Of a stretch of DNA of 64,000 nucleotides, positions 37,641 through 49,767 are shown piece by piece. How positions within the stretch are numbered: position 1 is the stretch's first letter; each line of letters opens with the position of its first letter. The position numbers and the translations under genes were made by a program. The notes beneath the pieces are model-generated. The model was not told where the DNA came from and made no database searches. It saw nothing but the letters and a program-made list of their open reading frames with translations. The DNA comes from Azadirachta indica (taxonomy: Eukaryota > Streptophyta > Magnoliopsida > Sapindales > Meliaceae), in NCBI GenBank assembly GCA_022749755.1, contig CM040443.1, forward strand, positions 3,759,191 through 3,823,190, in the 5' to 3' direction.

Positions 37641-40600
37641 CAATAATGCTTCTAATTCCTATCCAATAATATAAAGAATTTTCTTTCTTTTTCTTCTAAG
37701 ATTCATTAAAATATTAGTTGCATAATAATAAACTGTTTATTATTCTTCCTTTGAAAAATAAGTCTGGTTTCTCGTTACCGTGTTGGCTAAATTTTGCCCA
37801 AATTAGAGAAAAATTTTTACCCAACGATAGCCATATTTTAAATTCTGTAAAAATTAGGAAGAGATTTTATCCAAATTTAATATAAACTTATGAAACTTAT
37901 GTTATATCTCAATTTTTAAAAAAATTAGTAGTAAATTTTATTCAAATTAGCATATATTTATACAAATTATGTCATATCTCAACTTTTGAGTTAAGAGTAA
38001 ATTTTTTTCAAATTAGTTGCAAACTAATGAGAAAATGTCTTAAGAATTAAGTTCTCGTAGTTACGTTAGAGTAAATTTTTCTGAAATTTAGGTATATATT
38101 TCGCCCAAATTATGTATAGACTTACGTTTTATCTAACAAATTTTTGATAAATTTTATATATAATTGTCAGACATTGAGAAAAAAGTTCTTAAAATATTAG
38201 ATAAATAAAAAGATTATAAACTATATTATACACCACCTATTCTTTCAAAGATGTTTCAATAAGAACGTTTGTTTTTCTCTAACAAATTATTTCAAAAAAT
38301 ATATTATAATTTATTTATTTGATTTGAGATTCTTATTTGCGATGTTTCACGGAGCAAAGAAGAAATTAAGAAGTCAAAACAGGCTCGTGAACCTTGCTGG
38401 TCTACAACTCACGGGTGTTGGCTATGGCTACCTTAATTACCTATTTCAACGCACATTTTTTAATTTTATTTATGAATTTAATGAAGAATTTAGTAACTAT
38501 TTAGTAATTTAAAATCCACTACTTGAATTAAACTAAAAATCTAAATTTAAAATAAGTTATATACCCATATAACTTTATGATCTAATTGATACAATTAATT
38601 AACATATAGTTCTAAGCCAATATTTTAGTTAAAAAAAACAAGGTTTCTTGTCTCTTTTATGAATTATTATTATTATATTTTATCTTAATTTTTTGTTTTT
38701 AATTAGGAAGAAAACAAACGCATCTCTAGCAAACAAGGCATGGAAATAAAAATTAAAAATTAAAAAAAAAATTAGCCTACCCATGAATATAATATTGAGT
38801 ATCTTTCGGTTCACAAGACTGCTTAAGTCAAGCTTTACCCACTTATACCATATACTATATTATAATTGTATTTTTTATAATTATAATTATAATTATTATA
38901 TACTTAGTATTACCATCTTCCTTGTCTTTAATGCTTGCCAACTGACACTATCACCTAAATTGATTTTTCACATAAAAAATTGTTACACTTTTAAGGTATC
39001 CTATCCCAATTTGACATTAATTAATTTGATTAATTTTAATCCCATGAATTTAATTATATATTAAATCATATTTTCCTTTGTATATAATAATATCAGTACT
39101 TAGAATGAATAGGTTCAATGCTAATTCGGTGTTAATTAATTAGCATTGAATTACACATGCTGAGGTATTATTTATTTAATTTTTTCTAAAAATTAGGGTT
39201 GGCTAAAGTCCAAATCAATTTAATTTTTTTTTTTGCTTATTTTCAAAGTGATGTTTTGAAACTGAGCAGTGAATAAATTAAGTAACCTCCAAACCACTTC
39301 GATCAGCCTTTGAGAACACATGCAAGTAATACATATGTATAAGACGAGGTGCAATAATATTAAATTAAAGAGAAATTATCAAAATATAAATGACAAAATT
39401 TGATGAATGTGTGATACACCCATATATAATCAAATATTGAAGATCATTTGCAAGCGAAGTATTTGTTCTTTGCGTGCTATCATGTAATGAAATCTTGTTT
39501 ATAAACCAAATCGTTTGGTGGGTAGAAATAATTTTATTAAAAAATAATATAAAAAATTAATAAATTAAATAAAAAAAGAGAGAGAATAGATTCCAACGAA
39601 GCTGTAGCAATGAGGCCGAAAAAAAAAAAAAACACATTATAATCTATGCCCAAATGGTGGGGTTCTTGATTTGATTCGGACAACTCTTCACCCCATGTCT
39701 TATATTATTATTATTATTATTTTTTTTATGTTTTAAAATAAATATAAGAATATTGTTGTGTTCTTGTCGGTCCATTCACATCATTTATTCTCGACACATC
39801 AAATATAAGAGATAATCCAGCTAGCTAGCTGTAGATGATGATCACAAATTAATTATGTCGAAATCTTTCATAAAACAATGAATTGATTTGAGAAAAATTA
39901 GAATGGATTAATCTCTTCTTGATGATCATTCATACATGTGTAGAGAAGATATTGTAGGTAAGGTAATGAGAAGATTTTTGTAGAGACAACACGCACATAT
40001 GTACACGTATACATACACACACGTAAGTTTGTTTGATCGTATACATGCGAGCATAGACAATATATATATATATATTAAATTCGAACTAATTATTCTTATT
40101 TCGTTGTTTATATTTAAAAATACTAATTGATATCATGTGAATTTATTTATTATTAACATATAAATAATTACTTTCGTAGATAAACTCAGCAAAAAAATTT
40201 GGATGACATGTTGAATTTTACTTGATCAATAATTTCGTAATTTCCAATTATTCTTAATACATTGTTTGTATTTAACACTAACTACTTATAGTATGTGAAT
40301 TGTGACATATATAAATCATTATTTTTGGAAATAAACTCGTAAACAAATTCTCATAACATGTCAAATTCTATTCTTTGGCAACAATTTTGTAGTTTATAAA
40401 ATTGTAATAACCTTTCTTTCTATATTTTACTTGTTTAATCTCACATCAAATTTAGTAAAAGAAAAAATTATTATTGAATTAAATTTATCTTCATCGTTTT
40501 CTAAAGTTAATATGTTAGTCTAGATTTAACTAAGATTCAAAAGTTTGCATCACATAATATATATATAAATATATATACGTGTTATATTTTCATATATCTT

Positions 40601-40753
40601 TATACTTGTGCTCATACATATGTATAATAATAGTGATTTTGATTGATTGATTGATGAATGAAAATTATGGGGGGTCCAAACATTGTAAAAGACTTCCAAT
40701 CGGCGTGAAGAAATTTTAGAAAAAAAGATGGTCCCAACGCGTTGAAATAAACC

Positions 40754-40755
<2 letters not shown>

Positions 40756-40787
<32 letters not shown>
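40756..40787. repeat. AT microsatellite
   Basis: Sixteen or so uninterrupted AT units. Confidence 0.9.
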
Positions 40788-40788
<1 letters not shown>

Positions 40789-42100
40789 CTTTCCTTCTTC
40801 CTCAAAGCATGAGTTGGAAGTTTAACAAGTTTTTTAATTTATTTATCTGCTTCTGCTTTCTGCTTTCTGCTTTCAGCTTCTGCTTCAGGTCATAGTGCTT
40901 GTGGGGATGTGCTTCTTTTTTTCTTTTTTAAGGGTTTGTTTCGTCTCATAATCCCATGATTGCATATTCCTTAGCTCCTTTTTGACACTTTGCTATTGCC
41001 CACCTCTCCATTTACATATTAAGCCTGGTTCACTTTCACAATCTTCTTCTTTTCACTATTTCCCTTTAAACATGAGAATTAAATAATAAATACAATAGCG
41101 AGATTGAAAAAATATTGACTTTTTTTTTACAATTACACATTACTTGTCACAGCCCATTTCTTATAATGAGAGAGAAATTTTATTGAATCTATAATTAACT
41201 GTGCATTTAAAATGAATAATAGAACACCAAATTTCATTTTCATTCTTACTCGAAGTTGTCTCAACTAAGCCAAAGGAGTAAAACAGATAAAATTTATTTT
41301 GAACTATTACATTATTGTTAAAGATCATATGTACCATACACGCTTTGTAATTAAATGTTGTTTTGTTTTAATTAATTAATATCAAGATGAAAATTTCCTA
41401 AGCTATTTCCAATCTTTTTTTCACTTGAAATGATATATATAACTATATTAACGAACATTAATTATTGAAGCAAAAGGTCAATTCAAAATGCCCTAAAATA
41501 CAATATATCTATACATATAATATATATGTATATATATAAAATACAATATAATAAAATATCCTTTGGGAATTTGAAAATGCAAGTCTTTATCTGATACAAC
41601 TGTAGTCGAAATAGAAACAAAAAATAAGATCAAAATCATACAGTCGTCCTCAGTTTTGGCATGCTCTGAAAATTTAGTTTCAGGTTAATTTTCGAGCACA
41701 TCATCAATCAAGTCTTCTGTGGCCCTAATTCATTTATCTGCTAAATAAAAGAATATCTATATATATATATATATATCAACATTAATTATTTCAAAATTTC
41801 ATATTTATTATATGGCAGTAATTGTCAGATAATGTTTTAATCTCCCTCAATCTGATGTATACATGTTTATAAATAAACATATCAAATGGTTCATTTTTTG
41901 GGTTTTCTCATTTTTGGAATGGAGTTATATTACATTTATGTATATATATCTATCTTCTTTCTATGTAAAGCACATTTGACATGAGGTCCAAAATGGCCAA
42001 AAAAAATTTATTATGGTTTCATACATGGACAAATCATGGGGCATATTAATATTCAATTGATGTGATCAACAAGTACAACTGTGTATATACATATATATTT

Positions 42101-42129
42101 ATGTATGTATGTATGTATGTATGTATGTG
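42101..42129. repeat. ATGT tetranucleotide microsatellite
   Basis: About seven perfect ATGT units in intergenic DNA. Confidence 0.9.
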
Positions 42130-42639
42130 ATTTATAATAATTTTGAAAAATTTTAATTAAAAACATGGTTAATTTAATCGTAATTAATAAAAGGCCGATA
42201 AAGTTGATGTAAAATAACATGTTTTCATTAAAACATTAATTCAACTATATGTAACATGTAATGTTAATTAATAACATTATATTACATTAATCATTAGGTC
42301 TATATAGTGTGATATACTTGTAGAAAGATGTTACCAATCTTTCTTCTGATTAAAACTAGACTATATTTTATAATAACTAACCAAGAAAAAAGAGAAATAA
42401 TTGCAAGAAAAAGCAAGGTTTATTAATTGCTTTCTCTTCTAATTTTTCATACACTTTACGCATATGAGTTAGGTTGATGGGGTAGGGTTATTGATGGACA
42501 CTAGATAAACCCTAAGTTGGGGATGATACATTATTGAGAATTAAAGCTATATTTGTAATGTTGACAAATCAACCACTACATTATGTTCATAATTTGGAAT
42601 GATGAGAAATGAAAATAATAATGCTAGCTCTTTTTAAAG

Positions 42640-42661
42640 CATATATATATATATATATATA
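42640..42661. repeat. AT microsatellite
   Basis: About eleven AT units. Confidence 0.85.
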
Positions 42662-44689
42662 GGTGAGGTCATAACAATATGGCTCAAAAATTTTGATTAT
42701 TAATATCTAAATTTGTTAGTTTTCTAATTTTAATATTGGATATTTTTCAAGTAAGTATGGGGATAAAAAATATGGGAACAAACTAGTAAGTCGTTTTCAA
42801 TTACAGAGATTGATAATATGATCAAGAAAATAAAAATTGATCAAATTCATCCAAGTTTTATTATTGGACACTAATATTAATTAATTACAGTTAAGATTTC
42901 TTATTTTGGATTAATTGAGCATAAAGTGATGTACAATTAAAGAGATTGATCTAATTATGTATAAGTATAGGCTTCAAATTTATATATTAAAAAATAATAA
43001 ATATTTCAGCTACTTCTTCTTACATTAATATAATTTTCTCTCTTTCGTTAAATTACTTATTTTTTTATTTTTTTATTTTATTGATGTAAGAAAATATAAA
43101 AGTATCAATTGATCAAATCAATATATGAATCAATCGAGGATGGATCAAGACTCTTTATTATTAAATCTAAGCAATAATTTTTATTTTTAATTTTAAGGTT
43201 GTAGATCTTATGTCATGAGATTGTCAAAATATTTGCAAAACTTTAGCCAACTAATAGTAATGAAATTAGACTATGTTAGAATATTGAGTTTTACTATAAC
43301 CATTCACGTGCCTTATTGCCTAACATATAATAGACAATATCTTTGGAATTTGTTTCCATATAATTTTCTAAGGAAAAATAATGCAAATAATGATTATAAA
43401 ATCAACATATTTACGTGAAATACAAGTTTCTAAATCAAGATAAACACGTCTTCATCAAAGGCTTACAAATAAAAAAAAAAAGAAGAATGCTTGTCTGACA
43501 CCCACTATACGTTGCTATGATTAATTTCATTATCTAATCCCATTATTATTATTATTTTTATACAAAATCTAGCTAGTAATGATGTAAATCAATTTTTAAA
43601 AAATTTAAAAAATGGATAGATTTTTATATTTGAAAATGAGGGAGAGAGCTAGCCTCCATTGATGTTTGCTAATTTTATGCTTTTATATCAATCATTGCAT
43701 TAATTACCCCTTTTCTCCATTCCTCAACTCTTTTCTCCATTTCTTATTGATTAGTTTGAAATGGGTAAGCAAATAAAATTATTAGTTTTCATAAGAAAAA
43801 GAAAATGATTACCCATGATTTAATTTGAAGTACTTATGCATAAATGGAAAGGAAAAACAAAAATATAATTTCACACATAACTTATAAGATCATATTACGA
43901 GAAAATTCTAATTTAATTTAAAATTTTAAGTTCTAACTATTAAAATCTCTACAATCAAAAGATTACAACAATCATATTAGATTGTGGTCCTTATTTGTTA
44001 ACCTAAGTGCATTCAAGCTCATAAAAATCATCAATGGAATGAATTCACCTTTTTGGGAGGATTATATTTACTTCAATATATCATAGTGAAAATCCCATGA
44101 GGGTTTTTTTTTTCCAAGCCAAAATGGCAAAAGAAATCGATGCTTCTAGGAACTATTTTGAGTGTTAGGCATATTTGCAAACTTAGGTTTAGCAATATTC
44201 ATGTAGATTATCAACATGTTATGAGCAATCTTATGGGCCAATTCAATATTAAAAATAGTTCTTCATCATCATAACAAACAATTAAGATGTAAATGAGTGC
44301 GTTTTTTTTTTAATTTTTACCTCTCAAGGCAAAATCATCTATAATTAATCTATTTAATTGTATAACCTTATTAGTCTTTTATAAACTATTGAGCTTCTTT
44401 TCCTTCGACTCTTACAAGTCCAAGCTGGAAGTTTTTATTTCTAAGTTTGAACTGTAAACTAGCCCAAGTTGGGGTTTGGGCCAACTTCACATACAATGTC
44501 TAGTTCTAGGCAAAATCAACATGAAAGAAACGGCATTGGGTGAAATAGGCTTACCGAACATTGGCACACTCTTTTTTAATAATATTTTTTTCACGCCATG
44601 CTTATTTTAGAATTAACTAATCATAATATCAACTAAAGCAGACAAGGGAGAATAAGCTCATTAATAACAAATCATCTTTTAAGTCACTT

Positions 44690-44790
44690 ACTAATAGTAT
44701 AGTGGTAACTATTTTTCTCTTTATTAAAGAGAAAACAAGTTTAAATCCTTACGTAATTTTGAGATATTATTTTTTAATTATATGTCAATT
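44690..44790 (+). mobile_element. Decayed SINE candidate
   Basis: Box A-like TAGTATAGTGG (44695-44705) and box B-like AGTTTAAATCC (about 44738-44748) lie at pol III spacing. The 3' part resembles that of the SINE at 28446-28589 (both have a box B, then a T-rich segment, then AATTATA). No target duplication or intact A tail was found, so this is a weaker call. Confidence 0.4.
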
Positions 44791-45028
44791 TTGCACAAAC
44801 TAAAACGTATATTTCTATGGAAGATGTCAGAATTGCACCTATTTTGACTCTCTACTCCTAGCAGATATTTAACTATAATATAACTTTTTTTGACTTAATA
44901 AATTAATGAAACTTCTATCAATTGAACGAAAGAGGCACACTATATAATTAAAAAAAAATATTCTTTCAAGAAATATGTTAGTGTAATAGGAACAATGAGA
45001 GAATTAAATTAATCTCTTCATTTTAATG

Positions 45029-45232
45029 AATTACGAGTTTAATATATCATGTTTACTATTCTTTCCTTATTACAAGACAAATCACTTTTTCACAAATTCA
45101 AACTTACGGTTTTCTTTTTCCATCTTATAAAATTACGAGTTTAATATATCATGTTTAGTATTCTTTTCTTACTACCAAACAATTCACTTTCACAAATTCT
45201 AACTTATGGTTTTCTTTTTTCATCTCATAGAA
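45029..45232. repeat. Tandem duplication, unit about 102 bp
   Basis: Two adjacent copies, 45029-45130 and 45131-45232, both begin AATTACGAGTTTAATATATC and continue with few differences. Confidence 0.8.
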
Positions 45233-45746
45233 AACTCTTTCACTCTACGCAATTCTATCTTCTCTATGGGCCTATTACTGATAGGTGTACGAAGGCCTAT
45301 CATTTTCAGTTGGGTGAGTCAAAAAGAGATCACCTTTAAATATTGATCCATGTCCATATACATTTTGCCTATTGATGTCTACTCTTGCATTTTAATTGAT
45401 ACGAACTTGTAGAAAGAATTTACCTTTAAAAATCGATCAACATTGAGCAAAAGAGACATATCAGAATTCTTTCACATCAATGTATATATATATATAAGAT
45501 GAACAATACTATGTTAGTAGTTGTACAAATACTTTTGATCACTTGACTTTGTGAATTGTGATTCCTTTACCTCTCATTAATCCATTCATTAATTGCTGGA
45601 AGATTAATAAATACTTGTCTTCGATTCCTTTAATTTCATTTATTAAAGTTCATTCCTTTCACAATCTGTCTTTGAGCTTCCCTTTTTCTTTATTACTTTT
45701 TCTTTTGTTCTTCCTTTTGATCCACCGATTTCTGTGTCTATGTATG

Positions 45747-46096
45747 TCGTGCAAAATTATAAATAATAAATTGATGCATAATAATTTATAAGATTATAAA
45801 TCATTTATACGTCTTAAAGAAAAAGCGTTGAAGTGCATAAATATTTATATATTTAACGTTTTACAAAAAACACCTATTTTATTAATACTTAATCATGTAC
45901 TAATTTATACGTTTATATATCTCGTACAAAAGTATAAATAAATTGATGCTTAATAATTTATAATATTATGAATCCTTTGTAAGTGTCAAAAAAAAAAGCG
46001 TTAAGTATATAAATGTTTATATAATTTAACGTTTTAGAAAGAACACTTTTAGAATATTATTTTATTAATATATAATCACATACTAATTAAAAAATA
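45747..46096. repeat. Tandem duplication, unit about 175 bp
   Basis: Two diverged units, starting near 45747 and 45922, share TCGTRCAAAA, AAATTGATGC, TAATAATTTATA, AAAGCGTT and TTTAACGTTTTA in the same order. Confidence 0.75.
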
Positions 46097-46367
46097 ACTG
46101 ATCTTATTGCTAATAAAATTTAATAAGTAAAAAACCAAAATAAACGAGACCTATATGTAGTTGATGTTAATATTTAATTTGATAGAAAAAAGAGCTGATG
46201 GGTAATTAAAATCTTTGAGCAATTAAGATGAAGTTCAAATTGTACTATTTCTGATGCTTGACTAAAGCTCAAAGTTTTCTAGTATACCAAACCCAACGAA
46301 TCAAGCAATCCCCGACAACAATATTTCAAAATTCTCATTAATAAGCAAGCTTTCTCATAGGGAGACA

Positions 46368-46375
46368 TATAAAAG
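46368..46375 (+). promoter_or_regulatory. TATA box of cytochrome b561 copy A
   Basis: TATAAAAG lies 77 bases before the ATG and is followed by CACTCAATCAAGACAA. The same box and following bases occur at 56974 before copy B, 65 bases from its ATG. Confidence 0.65.
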
Positions 46376-46444
46376 CACTCAATCAAGACAAATTTTCAAG
46401 CACAACAGCTCATAAACTGAACACTCCTCCTTTACCTTCCAGCT

Positions 46445-47392
46445 ATGGACATAGTGTATTCTGACTCCAGCTTGCGACACAGGCGCTCTGCATATCGTCT
46501 AACGGGACTTGCTCACTTGTTTGGCATCTTAGCCTTCATCCTCATGCTCGTTTGGTTGTTGCATTATCGAGAAGGAATTGAGTATGATTCCGATAACCCA
46601 TATCGCGTTTTCAATGTACGTATACCTACACCATTTCTTCTTACAAATTTTAACTATACAAAGTCTAAAACTTAATTAATATTGTCTTCCTTCTTCGTAG
46701 GTTCACCCATTTCTTATGTTCTGTGGATTCATATTTCTTTTCGGTCAAGGTACATATTAGATCATTTTCAATCCGCTTGGTGAATTACTTCAATTTCTTA
46801 TCAATTTGTTCAATATTAATTGTGCAGCGATGATGGTATACAAGATAAACCCAGCACAAAGACAAAAGATGAAGTTTGTTCATATGATACTTCATCTAAT
46901 TGCCTTGTGCCTTGGAATTGTTGGCATATGTGCTGTTTTCAGATACCATGATATGATCAATGCTGAAGATATGTATAGCTTGCACTCTTGGATTGGAATT
47001 GGAACCATTTCATTGTTTTGCTTACAGGTACATATATAAAACCAAAAAAAACCCTAGCTAAAACAATTAAAGAAACACACCCTCTTGCTTTTGCTTTCAG
47101 AGATGCAGTATGATGTTGTTGTTTTGGTTTGCAGTGGTTGTTTGGGTTGTCATTTGCGATTCAAGGATCATCCTTAGAAGCAAGAGCAAGGATGGCTCCA
47201 TGGCATGTAAATTGTGGTAGGGCACTTCTATACATGGCTGTATGCACAGCTCTCACTGGATTCATGGAAAAATCTGGATTCCTGCAAAAATCTGCTCATA
47301 ATTCCGAAACTCGTTTGATGAACTTTACTGCATTATCAATCCTTCTCTTTGGCATTTTTGTTGATTTCACTGTTGTTCTTGCTCGAATGTAA
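46445..47392 (+). CDS. Cytochrome b561, probable transmembrane ascorbate ferrireductase (tandem copy A)
   Basis: Four exons, 46445-46615, 46701-46749, 46828-47027 and 47135-47392, give 225 residues with all junctions GT-AG. The family moves electrons from cytosolic ascorbate across the plasma membrane or tonoplast to reduce monodehydroascorbate or Fe(III), using two b hemes held by four histidines. The protein has about six hydrophobic helices. The expected ligands are present: H59 in VHPFLM, H92 in KFVHMILH, H126 in LHSWIGIG and H164 in PWHVN. K79, in the loop associated with ascorbate binding (VYK), is also present. It resembles the Arabidopsis ferrireductase 3 type (At1g14730, from memory). 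It is the best preserved of the three b561 genes here and is transcribed in the same direction as copies B and C. Confidence 0.94.
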
Positions 47393-47997
47393 TTCTTTAT
47401 GGTTGCTTGGTGTGTATTTTTTTTTTTAATTTTAATTCAGTTTGCAATGTTTGTAACCTGTTATATTATTTACATGTTCATATATACCTTACAATAATTG
47501 AGCAAATTAATTCTATTATTTATATATATGTTCTTTATTTGCATTAATATTTATCTTTAATTTGATTTCTTTATAATCTTCTCTCATTACTTTTGTTTGG
47601 AAAAAGTTGATCAAGTCTTCTTTTTTTATATATATTTATGTATATTGCTTTTTCTTTTCTTTTACTTTTGCCTTTCTCTTCTTCCCTCCAATATAATGTA
47701 TGCATCTAGTGCAAATCAAATGAAATTTTAAGGAATTAATTTATGATCACTAATGGTATTTTTTCTTTTTCTTTGGTGATTCTGATATATGCTTTATTAA
47801 TACCAAAGTATAAACCTTTAAGTACATTTATAGCTGGCTTGTTTTCTTTTTGATAGTGCTTTATATTCTAAAGTGCTAATTAATTTAATTTATATAGAAA
47901 GACAGAATATAATTTTAGTAAATTGTTTTCATATTTTAAAAGTTTGAACTATTAGGTTTATGTGTTGATTATTATATTAATATGTATTCTAAAAGCA

Positions 47998-48033
<36 letters not shown>
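47998..48033. repeat. Compound TA/TG microsatellite
   Basis: About eleven TA units followed by about seven TG units. Confidence 0.9.
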
Positions 48034-48234
48034 AAAAAATGAACTCTTGTTAAGTTTGTCCATGACCATAAGAATTTAATTTCGTGGTATCATTAACATG
48101 AAAATAAGGGTGAGGCAATCCTTTCATATACAGTGCTACTTGATATTTTTGATAGTACACTTTATTATTATTATTAATTGCGTACAAATAAAGTATAATA
48201 TCTAAATTAATTTCAATTCAGAGTACTAGGAAAG

Positions 48235-48760
48235 CCCAAATTTGATTTGGTAAAGGATTTTCATATTAGTTTCCTCTAATATTTTACTTTTATTTTTATT
48301 CAACTTAAAAAAGTTTTAGAGCGTTTTGCTATTTATAGTTCATTGTTAATCTCCAAAATTTAATTTTCAACATTAAAGAGATAATTAAAAAAATAAAAAG
48401 AATACATTGCAAATATAGAACAAAAAATTGCAAGAAAAAGATCATTAACACAAATTTTTAAAGAAAATCTTCAATCATATTTCATGGTTTAATAAGATAT
48501 ATGAATGTAAAGTCTATATGACAAAATTTCTCACAAAATTTGTGTGAGATGAAAATTAGTTGTACATGACTAAATCAAGAAGAATTCAAACTGTTTTAGG
48601 TTAATTTTAAAATAAATTTAGGGTATTTTGTTTATAAGTTCCTATTATTTTTCTTAAAATAAAAAACTTTTTTTTTTTAAAATTATGAACCAAATTCCTT
48701 TACTAGGTCAAATGGTTATTTTGATAGTTAAATAAACTTTGAAATTACTTCATTTTATAG
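48235..48760. repeat. Downstream-flank block, copy 1 of 3
   Basis: Shares the ordered motifs GACAAAATTTCTC, TGTGAGATGAAAATTA, AAAAATAAAAAGAAT and TTTCTTAAAA with blocks at 55270-55690 and 58840-59220, with moderate divergence. Confidence 0.75.
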
Positions 48761-49510
48761 TGTTGAAAGATCAATTTTCTCCTAAACGTAAAAACTATTT
48801 ACAGAAATTGTTGGCCAAAATATTATTTAACTTATTAAAAATTATATGCAATAAAACATTTCAATTAATAATATTTCAATGATTCTTTATATTTTGTAAA
48901 ATATACCATAGTTATTATTTTATATTTAGGTTAAGTATACATACTATTAACTATTATTTTGGTTTTGAAAAACATTATGTAAATAATATTTAAGTTTGGG
49001 TGCAAATTCATCTTTTATCACTATAGAAAGATATAATAATCATTTAAAAATTATGTTAACACATACACCAACAATCAAAGAAATCAACATTATTTTATAT
49101 GTACTTTTACAATTCATATTATATACTTTAAAAATATTCTATATACTTTTACAAGTGATAATGTATTGATATTAAAATATAATATTTTACGTGGAAAAAG
49201 ATTGATAAATCCTTAAAGTATTGTCAAATATACATTTTAATCCTAATAAATTAAAAATTACCTATTTTACTCTTATTTAATATTAATAACTGCATTCAAA
49301 ATAAATCATCATAATTATCATTCTGCTAAAAATTTCTTAATTTATATAATGGTATGATTAATTTCAAAAACAAGAGACTAAAAGATATCAATACTTATTT
49401 TGAACATGACCTATTTATATATTGAAAATAAAATAAATAATTTTAAACTATTAAAATTAAAATATACAATAGATTAAATTTTAAGAATATTTTTTTCTCA
49501 TATTTTTCCA

Positions 49511-49767
49511 GGGAGAATGCTCATTACTTTCCTATTTTTTCAATCAATATCCCATTATCCCCTATATTTTTTATAATATCTTATCACCTCTGATTTTTTT
49601 TTTCGATTTTACCTTTCAGTTTAATTGGTTTACAATATAGTAAAATAAAAAATATTTGAAATATTGAAGGATAAAATCGGAACTTAAGGGAGTGATAAGA
49701 TATTAAAGAAAATATAGGGAGATAATGGGATATTAGTTAAAAAAATAGGGGTAATGGACATTCTCCC
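49511..49767. mobile_element. MITE with long terminal inverted repeats (copy 2)
   Basis: A 257-bp fold-back element. The left arm GGGAGAATGCTCATTAC pairs with the right arm read inward, GGGAGAATGTCCATTAC. Pairing continues for about 110 bp through the ATCCCATTAT and CTATATTTT segments. It is the same family as 33726-33976. The flanks do not give a clear target duplication. Confidence 0.8.

Larger units (their letters stand above)
37641..44690. other. AT-rich intergenic DNA
   Basis: Seven kilobases without a supportable gene. It holds TA microsatellites (40756-40787, 42640-42661), an ATGT tetranucleotide run (42101-42129) and a CTGCTTT-type repeat near 40847-40885 inside a less AT-rich patch (40800-41060). 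That patch was inspected for coding or hairpin RNA genes and nothing was accepted. Confidence 0.5.
44900..46367 (+). other. Duplicated upstream region of cytochrome b561 copy A
   Basis: Segments here match the region before copy B. The part 44930-45060 resembles 56320-56460, 45495-45620 closely resembles 56685-56830 (shared TTGTACAAATACTTTTGATC), and 46245-46440 resembles 56865-57035. Copy A has an extra piece (about 45660-46240) that holds a tandem duplication. No other gene was seen. Confidence 0.7.
47393..49510. other. Intergenic DNA downstream of b561 copy A
   Basis: Includes the copy A 3' UTR, a TA/TG microsatellite at 47998-48033, and a block at 48235-48760 that matches 55270-55690 and 58840-59220. 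No gene was seen. Confidence 0.6.

Noticed and set aside
37423..37674. 83-codon frame in the G-box island
   Set aside because: No recognisable protein features; the open frame can be explained by the higher GC content of the island.
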